NCBI GenBank assembly: GCA_051275765.1
Contig: JBNMOV010000355.1
Location: 1-5,328, forward strand
Direction of reading: 5' to 3'
DNA length: 5,328 nt
Source of the DNA: JAHDCE01 sp051275765
Lineage (GTDB): Bacteria; Bacteroidota; Bacteroidia; Chitinophagales; Saprospiraceae
The translations under genes were made by a program, and so were the position numbers. Positions within the stretch are counted from its first letter, which is position 1. Each line of letters begins with the position of its first letter. The notes under the pieces are model-generated. The model saw only the letters and a list, made by a program, of their open reading frames with translations. It made no database searches and had not been told where the DNA came from. Positions 5,062 to 5,328 of this stretch are shown here, piece after piece.

Positions 5062-5328
5062 TTAAAATGCCTCACTAATAAATACATAGATACCTAAATT
5101 ACGTTTATTAAATCCAGCATTAGGATCTAAGCCATATCCTATATCAAATCTAGCATTGACTCGCTGCTCTTCGCTCAATATCATACGACCGCCTACTCCT
5201 ACAGTAAATCTCATATCACGCAATGAAAAATCTTCCCATTTTTCATAAACCCTACTACCACTAGCAAATACAACCATACCCAGTTTTTTCCAAAGTTCCC
5301 AAAATTTAGCATTAGGTTTTTGCCAAAG
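5062..5328 (-). CDS. Outer-membrane beta-barrel protein, C-terminal 88 residues (BamA/TamA surface-antigen-like)
   Basis: An open frame enters from the right edge and stops with TAA at 5062-5064; all 17 codons before the first internal Met are open too, so this is the tail of a longer gene and the ATG at 5275-5277 is not its start. The visible part alternates polar and hydrophobic residues in barrel-strand fashion: MRFTVGVGGRMIL, then a short turn, QRVNARFDIGYGL, then a final strand NLGIYVFISEAF. It ends on a C-terminal phenylalanine, the signal read by the Bam machinery. The order G-x-G-R-x-x-L, then R-x-D-x-G-x-G, then G-x-Y, then E-A-F is characteristic of Bacteroidota surface-antigen (D15/Omp85-type) barrels. 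Other outer-membrane barrels share the general features, so the exact subfamily is not certain. No strong terminator follows; there is only a 7-T run on the minus strand at 5038-5044. Confidence 0.75.
   Translation of the reverse strand, partial: LWQKPNAKFWELWKKLGMVVFASGSRVYEKWEDFSLRDMRFTVGVGGRMILSEEQRVNARFDIGYGLDPNAGFNKRNLGIYVFISEAF

Overview
The window is an AT-rich stretch of a chromosome that looks like Bacteroidota, probably Flavobacteriia or a related class. The evidence is: no Shine-Dalgarno sequences but A-rich leaders before starts; a promoter of the Bacteroidota type (TTTG, 17 bp, TAnnTTTG); an outer-membrane barrel C-terminus ending in E-A-F; and proteins of characteristic Bacteroidota type. 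The genus cannot be named from the sequence alone.

Layout from left to right. (1) Positions 1-476, minus strand: the N-terminal 158 codons of an FAD-dependent oxidoreductase that leaves the window on the left. (2) Positions 477-1130: 654 bases with no convincing gene. They hold a 165-bp imperfect palindrome with 17-bp perfect terminal inverted repeats (MITE-like) and a separate perfect 15-bp hairpin. (3) Positions 1131-1445, minus: a small muconolactone-isomerase-like alpha/beta protein. (4) Positions 1641-2621, plus: pdhB, the E1 beta subunit of pyruvate dehydrogenase, divergent from the small gene and without pdhA beside it in the window. (5) Positions 2622-2733: a strong bidirectional terminator nested inside an 18-bp inverted repeat, between convergent genes. 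(6) Positions 4904 down to 2734, minus: a two-gene operon with a 4-base ATGA overlap. It encodes a secreted serine hydrolase of the beta-lactamase/PBP fold, then a three-TM endonuclease/exonuclease/phosphatase-domain protein, and a good promoter lies at 4983-5011. (7) Positions 5062-5328, minus: the C-terminal end of an outer-membrane beta-barrel protein that enters from the right.

Functionally this is mostly ordinary housekeeping and envelope content. PdhB feeds pyruvate into acetyl-CoA. The coupled pair on the minus strand probably puts both catalytic domains in the periplasm, judging by its signal peptide and membrane topology, but its substrate is unknown. I see no CRISPR array, tRNA, rRNA, transposase, toxin-antitoxin pair or defence system. 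The most unusual material is non-coding: the concentric palindromic element at 696-860, the nested inverted repeats after pdhB, and a hairpin that abuts the pdhB start codon.
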